Assembly (NCBI GenBank): GCA_027339635.1 | Contig: DAHWNZ010000004.1 | Coordinates: 18,162 to 82,161, forward strand | Direction: 5' to 3' | Source: AG-12 sp027339635 | GTDB taxonomy: Bacteria; Chloroflexota; Dormibacteria; Aeolococcales; Bog-877 | Length of the DNA: 64,000 nucleotides | In this document: positions 52,646 to 61,797 of the stretch, in pieces | Position numbering within the stretch: the stretch's first letter is position 1 | How the letters are laid out: each line of letters starts with the position of its first letter | The notes under the pieces: generated by a model | What the model saw: only the letters and a program-made list of their open reading frames with translations | Told to the model about the DNA's origin: nothing | The model's database searches: none | Program-made: the position numbers and the translations under genes

Positions 52646-53977
52646 ATGGGCAAGGGTGAAGCCGGGGTTGGTTCGCTGGCCGCTGAGGCGCCCCCGCTTT
52701 CCACCTACTTCCTGGACAACGGCCTGGAGGTCGTCCTGAGCCCGGAGCGGTCCTCTCCCACGATTGGGGTGGGAGTCTTCTACCGAGCCGGGTTTCGCTT
52801 AGAGCCCGAGGGGCGCACGGGGTTCGCCCACCTCTTCGAGCACCTCATGTTCCAGGGCACCTCCAAGGTGCCCAAGCCCCACTTCGGCAATCTGATCAAC
52901 TCCGCGGGGGGCCTGCTCAACGGCTTCACCCGCCACGACTACACCGCCTACTTCGAGGTGCTGCCCTCATCCGCCCTGGAGATGGCGTGTTACCTCGAAG
53001 GGGACCGGATGCGCTTCCTCGACATCAACGACGAGACGCTGCGCAACCAGGTGGACGTGGTCAAGGAGGAGGTGAGGGTCAATGTCCTAAACCAGCCGTA
53101 CGGGGGCTTCTCCTGGCTCTGGCTTTCCCAGTACGCCTACTCGACGTTCCCCAACAACCACAATTACTATGGCGAGTTCTCGGATCTGGAAGCGGCCACG
53201 GTCGAGGACGCCCGAGAGTTCTACAGGACCTGGTACGGGCCCGGAAACGCAACCCTGGTGCTGGTCGGAGACTTCGACGAGACGGTGGCACGCGAACTGG
53301 TGCAACGCCACCTCGGCCCAGTGGAGAGCCGCGAGCGACCCCATCACCCGACCCTGGACGAGTCCCTGCCTCAGAGCAGGCGGGAGTTCCACCACACCGA
53401 TCCTCTAGCCCCCACGCCCCAGGTGGCGGTGGGATACCCGACCGCTCCGTTCGGCCACCAGGACCACCTGCCCCTGGCTCTCGCCGCCCGACTGCTGACC
53501 GACGGCGCGTCCTCGCGCCTGCAGCGAGCGCTGGTTCAAGAGCGGCAGCTTCTCCTGCACATCGGCGGGGGGCCCCACTACCCCATCGGAGACTCCTTCG
53601 AGTTCGCCGGGCCAGCGCTCTTCACCTTCGAAGCCACGCCGCGACCAGGGGTGTCCACCGATGAGGCGGTCAGCGCTCTGGACGAGGAGCTGGCGAAGCT
53701 CGCGGACCAGGGCCCCTCGGACCCGGAGCTGGAGCGGGCCAGGAGGCGGGAGCTCAGCGCCTACCACGCCAACAACGACAGCAGGCTCGGCAGGCTGCGC
53801 GAGCTGGGGATCATGGCGGCGGTGCACCGCGCGCCCCAACTGGTGGACGAATTGCCGGAGAGGTTCTCCCAGGTGACCCCGGAGGACGTGGCTCGCTCCG
53901 TCCGCTCCTGGTTGCGCCAGGAGACCTCCAGCGTCCTGCACTGGGAGTGCTCCGGTAGCGGGGGACCGGGAAGGTGA
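52646..53977 (+). CDS. M16 metallopeptidase, catalytic subunit
   Basis: This 443-aa protein has the inverted zinc motif in FAHLFEHLMFQGT near residue 68 (HxxEH) with the third ligand Glu in VDVVKEEVRVN about 75 residues later, typical of the mitochondrial-processing-peptidase-like M16 family. The second half has the RLQRALVQERQLLLHIG segment of the inactive repeat. No signal peptide is visible, so it may be cytoplasmic. AGGA is 8 nt before the ATG at 52646; ATG at 52640 is an alternative. It is coupled to a second M16 gene. Confidence 0.92.
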   Translation: MGKGEAGVGSLAAEAPPLSTYFLDNGLEVVLSPERSSPTIGVGVFYRAGFRLEPEGRTGFAHLFEHLMFQGTSKVPKPHFGNLINSAGGLLNGFTRHDYTAYFEVLPSSALEMACYLEGDRMRFLDINDETLRNQVDVVKEEVRVNVLNQPYGGFSWLWLSQYAYSTFPNNHNYYGEFSDLEAATVEDAREFYRTWYGPGNATLVLVGDFDETVARELVQRHLGPVESRERPHHPTLDESLPQSRREFHHTDPLAPTPQVAVGYPTAPFGHQDHLPLALAARLLTDGASSRLQRALVQERQLLLHIGGGPHYPIGDSFEFAGPALFTFEATPRPGVSTDEAVSALDEELAKLADQGPSDPELERARRRELSAYHANNDSRLGRLRELGIMAAVHRAPQLVDELPERFSQVTPEDVARSVRSWLRQETSSVLHWECSGSGGPGR

Positions 53978-55335
53978 ACGGCCAACACCAGGTGCCTCTG
54001 CTGGCGGAGGAGGTGCCGAAGCCGCATTCCGTGCCCCCCTTGCACATCGGCGGGGTCTCCCGGGCCCGGCTTGACAACGGGGTGGACCTGATGGTGGTCC
54101 GCAGGCCCAGCGTCCCGCGCCTTGAGTTTCGCTTGACGGTGCCGGCTGGCGCCGCCCTCGGCCCATCCGCCGCGGTGTCCGAGCTGCTGGCCATGGGACT
54201 CCCGCTGGGCACTGCGTCCATGGACCAGGCGGAGCTGTCGGAGCGGATTCAAGATCTCGGCGGATCGCTTCAGGTGCACCAGGACCAGGACAGCCTGGTC
54301 GTTCAGGCAGCTGCGCTGGCCGAGGCGGAGGAGGATCTCTACACCCTGCTGGCGGAGGTGGTCCAGGCACCAGCCTTCCCCGCAGAGGATCTGGCCACCG
54401 AGAGGGCCAAGTTGCTCGAGGGGCTGCGTATGGCCAGGGCCACACCCCACTTCCCGGCTTCTGAGGCGCTGCAGCACGCGGTGTACGGGGACCACCCCTA
54501 TGGAAGGCCCGAGCCCGGAGACACAGCGGTGAGGCGGACGGGGCGGCAGGCACTGCTCGACTTCCACCACCAGAGCTTCACGCCGTGGGCTGCCCAGATC
54601 ACGGTGGTGGGGGCGGTGGAGCAGAGACGCACCGTGGCGCGGTTGCGGCGAGCCTTCGGGGACTGGAGCGGCCCCAAGCGCGTGGTCAGGGCTCCACGGG
54701 TGCGCGCTCTCCCAGCCGGCGACCTGCAGTTCATCGAAAGGCCGGGATCGGTCCAGACAGTCGTGATGAGTGCGCGCAGCGGACCCAGCCATGGGCACCC
54801 GGACCACGTACCCCTCACCCTGGCGACGGCCGTCCTCGGAGGGGGCTTCACCTCCCGGATGATGAACAACCTGCGCGAGGACAAGGGCTACACCTACAGC
54901 CCCCACGCCCGTCTCGAGAACCATCTCCGAGACGGGCTGGCCACGGCCACCATGGACGTTCGCAATGAGGTGACCGGCGCCGCCTACGCCGAGCTGCTGT
55001 ACGAGCTGGCGCGGCTTTGCACGTCGGAGGTACCGGCCGACGAGCTGGAAACGACCAAGAGCTACCTGGCCGGGGTGCGCGTCATCATGCTGCAGACCCA
55101 GGCTGGACTGGCCAGTTCCCTCGCCCAGATCCGTGTCCACGGCCTGGATCACCACTACCTGGAGCGCTATTCCAAGCAGCTGCAGTCAACGACCGCGGGC
55201 GAGGTTATGCAAGCCGCCAGGCGCTATCTGGCGCCGACCGAGGTGACCACCGTGATGGTCGGAGATCCCGGTGCCAGTGAGGGGCTGGCCGCCCTCGGTC
55301 CAGTCCAGGTGCGCCGCACGACCAGGGTCAGGTAG
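53974..55335 (+). CDS. M16 peptidase-like, non-catalytic partner
   Basis: This 453-aa M16-family protein lacks the HxxEH motif: the equivalent segment reads GPSAAVSELLAMGLPLGTA. It keeps the substrate-binding Arg/Tyr motif LREDKGYTYSPHA near residue 308 in the second half. This division, with one subunit giving the zinc site and the other the Arg/Tyr pair, is known for heterodimeric M16B peptidases. The GTG start overlaps the upstream stop (GTGA), supporting 1:1 assembly. Confidence 0.9.
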   Translation: MNGQHQVPLLAEEVPKPHSVPPLHIGGVSRARLDNGVDLMVVRRPSVPRLEFRLTVPAGAALGPSAAVSELLAMGLPLGTASMDQAELSERIQDLGGSLQVHQDQDSLVVQAAALAEAEEDLYTLLAEVVQAPAFPAEDLATERAKLLEGLRMARATPHFPASEALQHAVYGDHPYGRPEPGDTAVRRTGRQALLDFHHQSFTPWAAQITVVGAVEQRRTVARLRRAFGDWSGPKRVVRAPRVRALPAGDLQFIERPGSVQTVVMSARSGPSHGHPDHVPLTLATAVLGGGFTSRMMNNLREDKGYTYSPHARLENHLRDGLATATMDVRNEVTGAAYAELLYELARLCTSEVPADELETTKSYLAGVRVIMLQTQAGLASSLAQIRVHGLDHHYLERYSKQLQSTTAGEVMQAARRYLAPTEVTTVMVGDPGASEGLAALGPVQVRRTTRVR

Positions 55336-55908
55336 CCCCGTTCGGGTGGTCCACCCGCGAGGCCCGGGGCCGGACTGGAGCCAGCGCTCGGTGACCTTGG
55401 GGGTGTGACGGAAACAGCAGCTGCAAGAAGTTCGAGAGGTGGTAGAGCCTGGGGTTGGCAACCCTGAGCCGTCCGCCACCGGCAAGCTGCAGTAGGGCCA
55501 CCTCACCACAACGCGGCAAAGGTGAGGCTCCGCCGCTGAGTGAGTTGACACGGACTCCCATCGGGGCCAGCAAAGGAGTAGCTTGCGGCGAAGCCGCCGC
55601 GGCCGCAGCCGCATCCGTGGAACGATGCCCGGGCGTCCAAGCCCGGCCCTTGGCAACGAAAGCCGAACAGCCGTACTGGCTCAGTCTGGCCAAGCGCCGC
55701 TGGCTAGGGCATCCCAGTTCCCGACTATGGGCGACCCTGCGTGAGGTTGCGGGGGATCCCGCCGAGAGGTCTCTCACCGGGTGGACCACTCCGGCTAACA
55801 CCCCTTGGCCGGTCTTCGCTCCGCCAGTGGCGCCCTAGCGAAGGCAAGTCCGCCCGCGTCGATAGCCCGAGACCCACACTGCCAACCCTAAGCGGCGGCC
55901 CATCGTCG
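55336..55908. other. unexplained 573-bp gap, possible structured RNA
   Basis: No coding frame here resembles a protein family. The stretch has several stems: a perfect CGGGTGGTCCACCCG (55343-55357), GCGGCGAAGCCGCCGC around 55586, CCCGGGCGTCCAAGCCCGG around 55628, and a copy of CGGGTGGACCAC near 55779. It is bounded by two convergent genes. I could not match it to RNase P RNA, tmRNA, SRP RNA or 6S RNA. Confidence 0.35.
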
Positions 55909-57885
55909 TTAACTCCCGAAGGAGTAGTCCTGCGGGTAAATGATGTCGAACACATCCTGCGGGACCAGGCCCTTGAGGTTGCTCTTGTACATGGTGAACT
56001 GCAGCGGCACGTCCGGGAGGAAGAGGACCGGAAGGTTGCGGGCTAGGTAGTCTTGATAATTGAACAGCGCCTTGGTCTCCGATGCGGCGGAGCCGGCGAC
56101 GTGGGTCTCATGGATATTGGCGTCGTTGATGGTGCTGGAGTAGTCTCCCCCATTGCTGGAGGAGCCGGTGGCGAACAGTTCGCCGCCGGTGGGAAGGTAG
56201 TCCGGGGAATAGGTCCAGGAGATACCCGCCACCATGGTCCAACTCCGGCAGGGATTGACGTAGCTGCAGCTGTTGAACATGGTGCTGATCACCTGGTTGA
56301 AGGGAGCCTGCGAGATGGTCACATCGATTCCCGCATGAAGCTTCCAGGTCGACTGGAGCGCCTCCATTTCGTTGGTAGTGGTGACGCTCCCGCTCGTCAC
56401 CAGCAAGGGTAGGCTCGCAGTTTCGCGCAGGCTGATTCCGGCCCCGCACTCACCCGCTCCCGTCCCCGGGTGGGCGCAGTAGCTGGATCCACCAGGCTCC
56501 ACGTTCCAGCCGTGTTCGCGGAGCAGGGTGACTGCCGCAGTCGGAGAGTACGGATAGATCAAGCTCTTGGCCTCGAGGGGACTCTCATCGGCATTGCCCG
56601 GGGGGTAGGTGGGCACTGGGCCGTTCTCAAGATTGCCATACCCCGCATCGAAGTCCTTGATGTCCTGGGGTTGGTTTATGAGCGACTGCAGCACCTGACG
56701 GAAGTACGCCTGGCGTAGTAGGGGCCCACTGGTGGGATTGGTGAAGTTGAGCGGCATGTAAACGAATCCGAACCCGTACCAGGGCGCAAAGGAATAACTT
56801 TGGCTGCGCTCCAACGAAGCCTTCTGGGGCAGGTCTTGCACGGGCATGTAGCCGATGGTCAGGCTACCTGTGCGCAGGGCGTTGAACTCCGCCGTGTCAC
56901 TGGTGAACGGCTCTTCGACAAATGCAGAGATTGTCGGCTTGGGGCTGCCAGAGTAGTTCTTGTTGGGCGTCATCTTCACATAGCCGGAGGATGTGTACTG
57001 ACTGAGGTGGAAGGGGCCATCGACCACCTGCCACAGCGGGTTGGTGTCGTAGCTGGCTGAGTTCTCAGACTGGCTGTTCAGGAACTGTGCGACCCCGAGG
57101 GCCCCACTGGTGCCGGTGCCCGGATTGGCGGGAAGGTACGAGTTGGCGGGCAGGCCGGCCGAGGCTGGCGCGAGCACACGAGCCTCAGCCGAGGCGTCGT
57201 AGTTGCCGACCGCGCCACCGGCAGCTAGCTTGTCCCAGGCGAAGCGGGGCAACGGGAATACCTGGCTCAGCTCGTTGTAGAGGAACCATGTTGGGTTGTA
57301 GGACGCGTTGAGCTTCATGGTCAGACTGTAGGTACCGGTGGCCGCATAGGAGATCACATTCTCGGGAAAACCACCGGCGACGGCCGCTCCCCAGCCCGGT
57401 CCCGGCGAGGTCGTGCTCCCGATCACCGGCGCTTGGGGATCGGTGGCAGCGCTGAGAAGGTTCAGCCACATGACCACGTCCCGGGCCGTGATCGGGTGGC
57501 CCGTCGACCACTGCCAATGCTTGAGGGAGATGTTCACCACGGTGTTGCCGTCGCTGAACGTGGGGACGTTCGCAATGCTGAGCTGGCGGTTGAGTACCGG
57601 TTGGCCGTGGTCTCCGAACCAGTAGAGAGGCAGGAAGAACTCATTGGAGAATTGGTAGAGATTCTGGTTCCCAAAATAGGCGCCAGGCATCATCGGGAAA
57701 ATGTAAGTTGGGGTATCGGCAGGCAACTCGGCGAAGGTGACGGTGCCTCCATGGGTGGTGTGGGCTGTGGCGCTGTTGCCACACGCGCTCATGAGCAGCG
57801 CAGCCGCCAATACCACGGTGGCCAGACGGCCCGCCGCAGGCAGATGTGCTCTCCAGCCCGCCGAATGCCCCCGCACCCTCAGCAT
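55909..57885 (-). CDS. oligopeptide-type ABC transporter substrate-binding lipoprotein
   Basis: About 658 aa. A signal peptide ends in the lipobox LLMSACGN near residue 35. The family 5 solute-binding fold follows: PLYWFGDHGQPVLNRQLS, VVNISLKHWQWSTGHPITARDVVMW, VVDGPFHLSQYTSSGYVKMTPN and FRQVLQSLINQPQDIKDF. Such proteins capture peptides, nickel or sugars for an ABC importer; no permease or ATPase gene is adjacent, so it is an orphan here. A TACCAT -10 box sits 6 nt before the ATG at 57885. Confidence 0.92.
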   Translation of the reverse strand: MLRVRGHSAGWRAHLPAAGRLATVVLAAALLMSACGNSATAHTTHGGTVTFAELPADTPTYIFPMMPGAYFGNQNLYQFSNEFFLPLYWFGDHGQPVLNRQLSIANVPTFSDGNTVVNISLKHWQWSTGHPITARDVVMWLNLLSAATDPQAPVIGSTTSPGPGWGAAVAGGFPENVISYAATGTYSLTMKLNASYNPTWFLYNELSQVFPLPRFAWDKLAAGGAVGNYDASAEARVLAPASAGLPANSYLPANPGTGTSGALGVAQFLNSQSENSASYDTNPLWQVVDGPFHLSQYTSSGYVKMTPNKNYSGSPKPTISAFVEEPFTSDTAEFNALRTGSLTIGYMPVQDLPQKASLERSQSYSFAPWYGFGFVYMPLNFTNPTSGPLLRQAYFRQVLQSLINQPQDIKDFDAGYGNLENGPVPTYPPGNADESPLEAKSLIYPYSPTAAVTLLREHGWNVEPGGSSYCAHPGTGAGECGAGISLRETASLPLLVTSGSVTTTNEMEALQSTWKLHAGIDVTISQAPFNQVISTMFNSCSYVNPCRSWTMVAGISWTYSPDYLPTGGELFATGSSSNGGDYSSTINDANIHETHVAGSAASETKALFNYQDYLARNLPVLFLPDVPLQFTMYKSNLKGLVPQDVFDIIYPQDYSFGS

Positions 57886-57897
57886 TCGCGGATGGTA
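57886..57897 (-). promoter_or_regulatory. -10 box of a probable leaderless transcript
   Basis: On the minus strand TACCAT (57897-57892) is followed by 6 nt and the ATG at 57885. There is no ribosome binding site, so the mRNA probably starts at or next to the start codon. Confidence 0.5.
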
Positions 57898-58409
57898 GCA
57901 GAAGTCCCGCGCGAAAACCATCCCCCTAAGGATCGATGGCCGAAGTTGCGGTGGGCCCGAAGAGCCGGCTCAGATGCGCTCGGTGCAACAATTCCGGGGA
58001 AGCGACAGCGCTTGCATCCACCAAGCGGCCACCGATGTCGACCTCTGCGCGGTCCATGGAGGCCCCGAAATGCTGGGTATTGGCGGCCCGACTCGCCACC
58101 GCCGTCCTAGCGCCCTATGGTCTCGATGACTGTTCCCGTAACAGTTGGGCGCCCCGCCATCGGATGAGCGCCAAGGCCTGGCGCAGTGCAGAGTTGAAAT
58201 CCCGCTGCTCCCAGAGTTGGCCCGGCGCCATCTCTGCTCTCAGCGAATCGCCTCAGCCAGCTGCGCGTATCTACCGTGCCAGCCGTCGTCGTAGCGCAGT
58301 AGGGAAATCGGCGTCACCTGGGCAGGTCCGGGTCAGCACTGCTGCTGTTCATCCCGCCAGTTCATGCCCCAAGCTTCCCCAGCCACTCCTGATCGCGGGT
58401 CCTGAGAGC
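57898..58409. other. intergenic, no gene seen
   Basis: This 512-bp gap lies between the end of the DUF58 operon and the start of the binding-protein gene. Frames here are low-complexity. A terminator for the operon is expected, but none with a clear T tract was seen. Confidence 0.5.
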
Positions 58410-58910
58410 TCACAGACCGCTCCGGATGAGCCAGGCCGTGAGCCCCATCACCGTCACCGCAGCCAGTGACCCGAAGACCGTCAGGTCGAGGGATGCGGCG
58501 TCTCCAACCCCGCCGAGGGCGAGTATCCCCATCCCCAGCAGGAGGCCGGCAACCAGCATGGCCGCCAGGCGTAGGCCAAGAAACCGGATGAGCGCCGGGG
58601 ATGTGGAGCCTGCAACGCCGACATCGATCGACCAGAAGGAGAGCTCGGCCGCAGCCAGCGTCGCGACCCCCAGCATCGGGGCTGCAAGCAGGGGGCCTCT
58701 CTCCACCAACACCAGGGCCGCGGGGATGACCAGGGGAAAGATCGCCAGTCCGGTCACACTCTGCCACCTGAGCGAGAGCCCGGTCAGCAGCAGCAGCATG
58801 CCCAAACCCTGAGCGGGAAGGAGGAGGTCCAGGGGCAGCGTCCCGGCTTGGGTCGCGGTGTAGCCCACGATGGCACCGGCCAGCAGCAGGCTCCCAACGC
58901 CGGTCGTCAG
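58410..58910 (-). CDS. hypothetical membrane protein, last gene of MoxR operon
   Basis: About 166 aa and almost entirely hydrophobic, with five likely membrane segments. From GTG at 58868 the first segment would be cut short. The in-frame CTG at 58910 overlaps the DUF58 stop as CTGA and restores LTTGVGSLLLAGAIVG. I prefer the longer form because the other genes of this operon use NTGA overlaps, but a CTG start is rare and unproven. No family recognised. Confidence 0.6.
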   Translation of the reverse strand: MTTGVGSLLLAGAIVGYTATQAGTLPLDLLLPAQGLGMLLLLTGLSLRWQSVTGLAIFPLVIPAALVLVERGPLLAAPMLGVATLAAAELSFWSIDVGVAGSTSPALIRFLGLRLAAMLVAGLLLGMGILALGGVGDAASLDLTVFGSLAAVTVMGLTAWLIRSGL

Positions 58911-60181
58911 GCGATGGATCGAGGGGCGAATCTTCGGTACTCCCTGGCCTGGGCGAGAACCGCCTCGAGGGGCTGATCGGCCCTCCAGGGCGAGATCGGG
59001 ATCCCAGCTCCGATCAGCCGGTTGCGCCGGGCCTCGCGCAGCATGGTCCAGACCCTGAATGCCACCTCATCCACGGCCAGAGCGGCAGGCCCCAGCAATT
59101 TCTCCACGGAGATCTCCAACACCACCAGATCGAAGCCCCTATGGTGGAGGTCGACCAGCGCCCCCACGCTGCGGGGGTCCAGCAGGGGGGTGAGCGCGAT
59201 CACGGTGGCCGCCGGAGGCAGGACCCTGACTGGGATGACGTCGATCTGACGCCAGGCGTAACTGGCGATCACCTCGGTGTCCAGTAGGGTCTCCACCACC
59301 CGATACAGGTGCTGCTGCCCCATGCCCGGCAGAAGCCAGCGCAGGAGGCCCCCAAAGCCCACCACCCCCACCCGGTCTCGCTCCCTGAGGTGACCCTCGG
59401 CGAGGGCGGTCGCGGCCCTGACCGCGAGGTTGAGCACGGACTCCCGGCCGGAGCTGAGCTCGCTGAAGCTGTCCAGGAACAGGATCACATCCGCATTGCG
59501 CTCCAGATGGAAGTCGTTGACAAATGGCGTCCCGGTCCGGGCGGTGACTCTCCAGTTGATCCGCCGCACCCTGTCTCCGGGCACGAAGGATCTGATGTCG
59601 GCGAACTCCAGGCCCTCGCCGTGCTGACGGGCGGTGCGATTGCCCGCGTACACCTGAGTACGCCGGGGCGGGACCAGCCGCCGCAGCCGCTCCCAGCTCG
59701 GATATACCCGCAACCGCTGAGGCTGTCCCACCTCCCCCGTGAACCGGATCAGCGATAGGGGATCGTGGGCGGTGAGACGGGCGGGCGGAATGCGGTAGAC
59801 GCCCCAGCGCGGTGCCAGGACCTGCAGTTGGACCAAGGCACGGCGACCCGGGTTGGGCAGGAGATTTCGACTGGCGCCTCCATCGTGGGATGCGAGCCCC
59901 TCTGGAAGATCGAGGTCGACCCGCAAAAACCCGAGTCGAGAGGTGGCGGTCAGCTCCACTTCCACCTCGACCGGCTCCCCCTCGGTGGGCCGCCCTTCGG
60001 CGGCGCCGACGCTGCCCTTGAGCCCGGGCCTGGTGGCCAGTGCCGCCCCAACCACCAACCAGAGCGCGAAGGGAGCCGCCAGCGCCACCAGCGCCGGTCT
60101 TCCCAGCACGAGGGCGGCGACCAGCGCCGCCCCGACCAGGACCGTGTAGCTCAAGAGCCGGGCGGTCGGCCGGGCGGTCAA
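58907..60181 (-). CDS. DUF58 domain protein
   Basis: About 424 aa. Two N-terminal membrane segments (about 10-55) are followed by a beta-rich region and the DUF58 core GLEFADIRSFVPGDRVRRIN near residue 190, then a VWA-like fold (ADVILFLDSFSELSSGRESV). DUF58 proteins are always found with MoxR ATPases and are thought to help assemble or activate protein complexes. The TTG start overlaps the MoxR stop (TTGA); a frame to 60247 merely re-reads moxR. Confidence 0.9.
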   Translation of the reverse strand: MTARPTARLLSYTVLVGAALVAALVLGRPALVALAAPFALWLVVGAALATRPGLKGSVGAAEGRPTEGEPVEVEVELTATSRLGFLRVDLDLPEGLASHDGGASRNLLPNPGRRALVQLQVLAPRWGVYRIPPARLTAHDPLSLIRFTGEVGQPQRLRVYPSWERLRRLVPPRRTQVYAGNRTARQHGEGLEFADIRSFVPGDRVRRINWRVTARTGTPFVNDFHLERNADVILFLDSFSELSSGRESVLNLAVRAATALAEGHLRERDRVGVVGFGGLLRWLLPGMGQQHLYRVVETLLDTEVIASYAWRQIDVIPVRVLPPAATVIALTPLLDPRSVGALVDLHHRGFDLVVLEISVEKLLGPAALAVDEVAFRVWTMLREARRNRLIGAGIPISPWRADQPLEAVLAQAREYRRFAPRSIA

Positions 60182-61164
60182 GGGTCCTGGGCCGCCACCG
60201 TGGGCGCGCGAGCGACGGTTGCGGGTGCGGCCACCCGCTCCAGGCACTCCTGGATGACGTCCTCAGCCCTCACGCGCTGGACCCAGAGCTCGGGGCGCAG
60301 GCTGATTCTGTGACAGAGTGCGGGGATCGCGATCGACTTCACATCGTCCGGAGTAACGAAGTCCCGCCCGGCCAGCGCGGCCCTGCCCCTGGACAGCTTG
60401 AGCAGGGCCAGCGACCCCCTCGGGCTCGCTCCCACCTGCACTCCAGGGTGGCTGCGGGTCGCGTTCACGATGTCCACCATGTAGTACTCGAGATCAGGGT
60501 CCACATGCACTTCCTCGAGCGCCCGCTGCATGCGCAGGAGCTGGTCGCGGCCGACCACCACCCGCAGTTGAAGCTCATCGGCCCGCCGGCGGCGGCGGCT
60601 GTCCAGCATCCGCTGCTCCTCGTCACGGGAGGGGTAGCCCACCCCTATGCGCATGAGGAAGCGGTCCAACTGGGCCTCGGGGAGCGGATAGGTGCCCTCA
60701 TATTCGATCGGGTTCTGGGTCGCCAGGACCAAGAATGGGTGGGGCAGGGCCTGACTTGTGCCCTCGATCGTGACCTGGCGCTCCTGCATCGCCTCCAGCA
60801 GGGCGGCCTGCGTCTTCGGAGGGGAGCGGTTGATCTCGTCGCCGAGCACGAGATTGGCGAATATCGGACCGTTGCGCATCTCGAAGTCGCCAGTCCTCTG
60901 ATTGAAGATCGAGGACCCGGTTATGTCCGAAGGCATCAGGTCCGGAGTGAACTGGATCCTTGAGAACTGCAGATCGCTGGCCATGGCGAAGGAGCGCGCG
61001 ATCAGGGTCTTGGCCAGACCGGGATAATCTTCCAATAGAACGTGGCCATCGGCCAGAAGCCCGAGCAGCACCAGCTCCAAGACCGGGCGCTTTCCGACAA
61101 CCGCTCGCTCGACCTCGTCGAGCAGTGCCTGAGAGCCCTGGCGCAACTCCAGCAGATCGCTCAA
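60178..61164 (-). CDS. MoxR-type AAA+ ATPase
   Basis: This 328-aa MoxR ATPase has Walker A LLEDYPGLAKTLIARS near residue 45, Walker B LVLGDEINRSPPKTQAALLE near 108, sensor 1 LVLATQNPIEYEGTYPLPEA near 145 and arginine finger region QLDRFLMRI near 166. MoxR proteins act as chaperones together with DUF58/VWA partners, which are encoded directly downstream. It belongs to a different branch from the CoxD ATPase at 28208. The TTG start overlaps the upstream stop (TTGA). Confidence 0.94.
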   Translation of the reverse strand: MSDLLELRQGSQALLDEVERAVVGKRPVLELVLLGLLADGHVLLEDYPGLAKTLIARSFAMASDLQFSRIQFTPDLMPSDITGSSIFNQRTGDFEMRNGPIFANLVLGDEINRSPPKTQAALLEAMQERQVTIEGTSQALPHPFLVLATQNPIEYEGTYPLPEAQLDRFLMRIGVGYPSRDEEQRMLDSRRRRRADELQLRVVVGRDQLLRMQRALEEVHVDPDLEYYMVDIVNATRSHPGVQVGASPRGSLALLKLSRGRAALAGRDFVTPDDVKSIAIPALCHRISLRPELWVQRVRAEDVIQECLERVAAPATVARAPTVAAQDP

Positions 61165-61673
61165 CGCGCCAGCTCCGCCAGCCGGTCCAGCAGCTCCACG
61201 ATCTCGTCGCGCCTCGGGCCCCGCTCCTGGACCCCGGCATGGGTGGGGCCTTCCTGGAGCGCCATCTCGAACAATTTCGGGCCCAGGAGCTGCTCCGCCC
61301 GCTGCCGTTCGCGGCGCACGTCCACTCCCGCCCTGGCCAGGCGATCGGTCGTGATCTCGCGCAGCATCGGGCGCACCGAGCGATCGAAATCTGGTCTGCT
61401 CGCGCTCCCCGCGCGCAGGGAGTCGGCGACCGCCACCAGCTCGCTGGGCATCTCAGCCCCGCCCTTGCGCTTGGCGGAGCGGGGCCGGCGTGGCACCTGG
61501 TCCCCCAGCCCCCTGATCAGCTGGATGAAGAAGAACACCACCACCGCGCAACAGAAGAGGACGTACGCTCGCACCACGGTCTCGCGGGGCCCGACCCCCC
61601 GGAGGTAGAGCGCCCCCGCAGCCAGGGTGGCGAGCACCAAGAGCTCGATCGCCCCTGTTACGTGCCGTCTCAA
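61161..61673 (-). CDS. hypothetical membrane protein of MoxR operon
   Basis: About 170 aa with two N-terminal membrane segments (ELLVLATLAAGALYL; AYVLFCCAVVVFFFIQLI) and a basic, helical cytoplasmic part (residues about 70-170, containing SVRPMLREITTDRLARAG and LDRLAELAR). It is positioned where MoxR operons often carry a small DUF4129/DUF4350-type partner, but I recognise no domain. TTG at 61673 overlaps the small ORF stop (TTGA); GTG at 61703 is an alternative. Confidence 0.7.
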   Translation of the reverse strand: MRRHVTGAIELLVLATLAAGALYLRGVGPRETVVRAYVLFCCAVVVFFFIQLIRGLGDQVPRRPRSAKRKGGAEMPSELVAVADSLRAGSASRPDFDRSVRPMLREITTDRLARAGVDVRRERQRAEQLLGPKLFEMALQEGPTHAGVQERGPRRDEIVELLDRLAELAR

Positions 61674-61783
61674 ATTTCCGCCCGCTCGCCGGTGATGGTG
61701 CACCCTCCTTCGGCCGCCTCAAAGTCGACAGCAGTGACCGGGATCCCCGGCGCCTCAGGATACAGGGCCAACCAGCGGATCAA
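61670..61783 (-). CDS. 37-aa small ORF in MoxR operon
   Basis: This frame (TTG at 61783) begins 14 nt after the DUF4129 stop and ends in a TGA that overlaps the next gene start as TTGA, filling an otherwise 124-nt gap. The product MIRWLALYPEAPGIPVTAV followed by DFEAAEGGCTITGERAEI is not low-complexity and has no TM. The frame is open further upstream inside the DUF4129 gene. It could be a genuine small protein or the tail of a degraded gene. Confidence 0.4.
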   Translation of the reverse strand: MIRWLALYPEAPGIPVTAVDFEAAEGGCTITGERAEI

Positions 61784-61797
61784 CCGGGTCGCCGCGG

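Noticed and set aside
53405..55155. Long minus-strand frames opposite the M16 genes
   Set aside because: They are shadows of two clearly recognised peptidase genes on the plus strand.
55336..55908. RNase P RNA, tmRNA, SRP RNA or 6S RNA
   Set aside because: The expected conserved cores (for example GAGGAAAGTCC or the tmRNA 3' T-loop) are absent on both strands.
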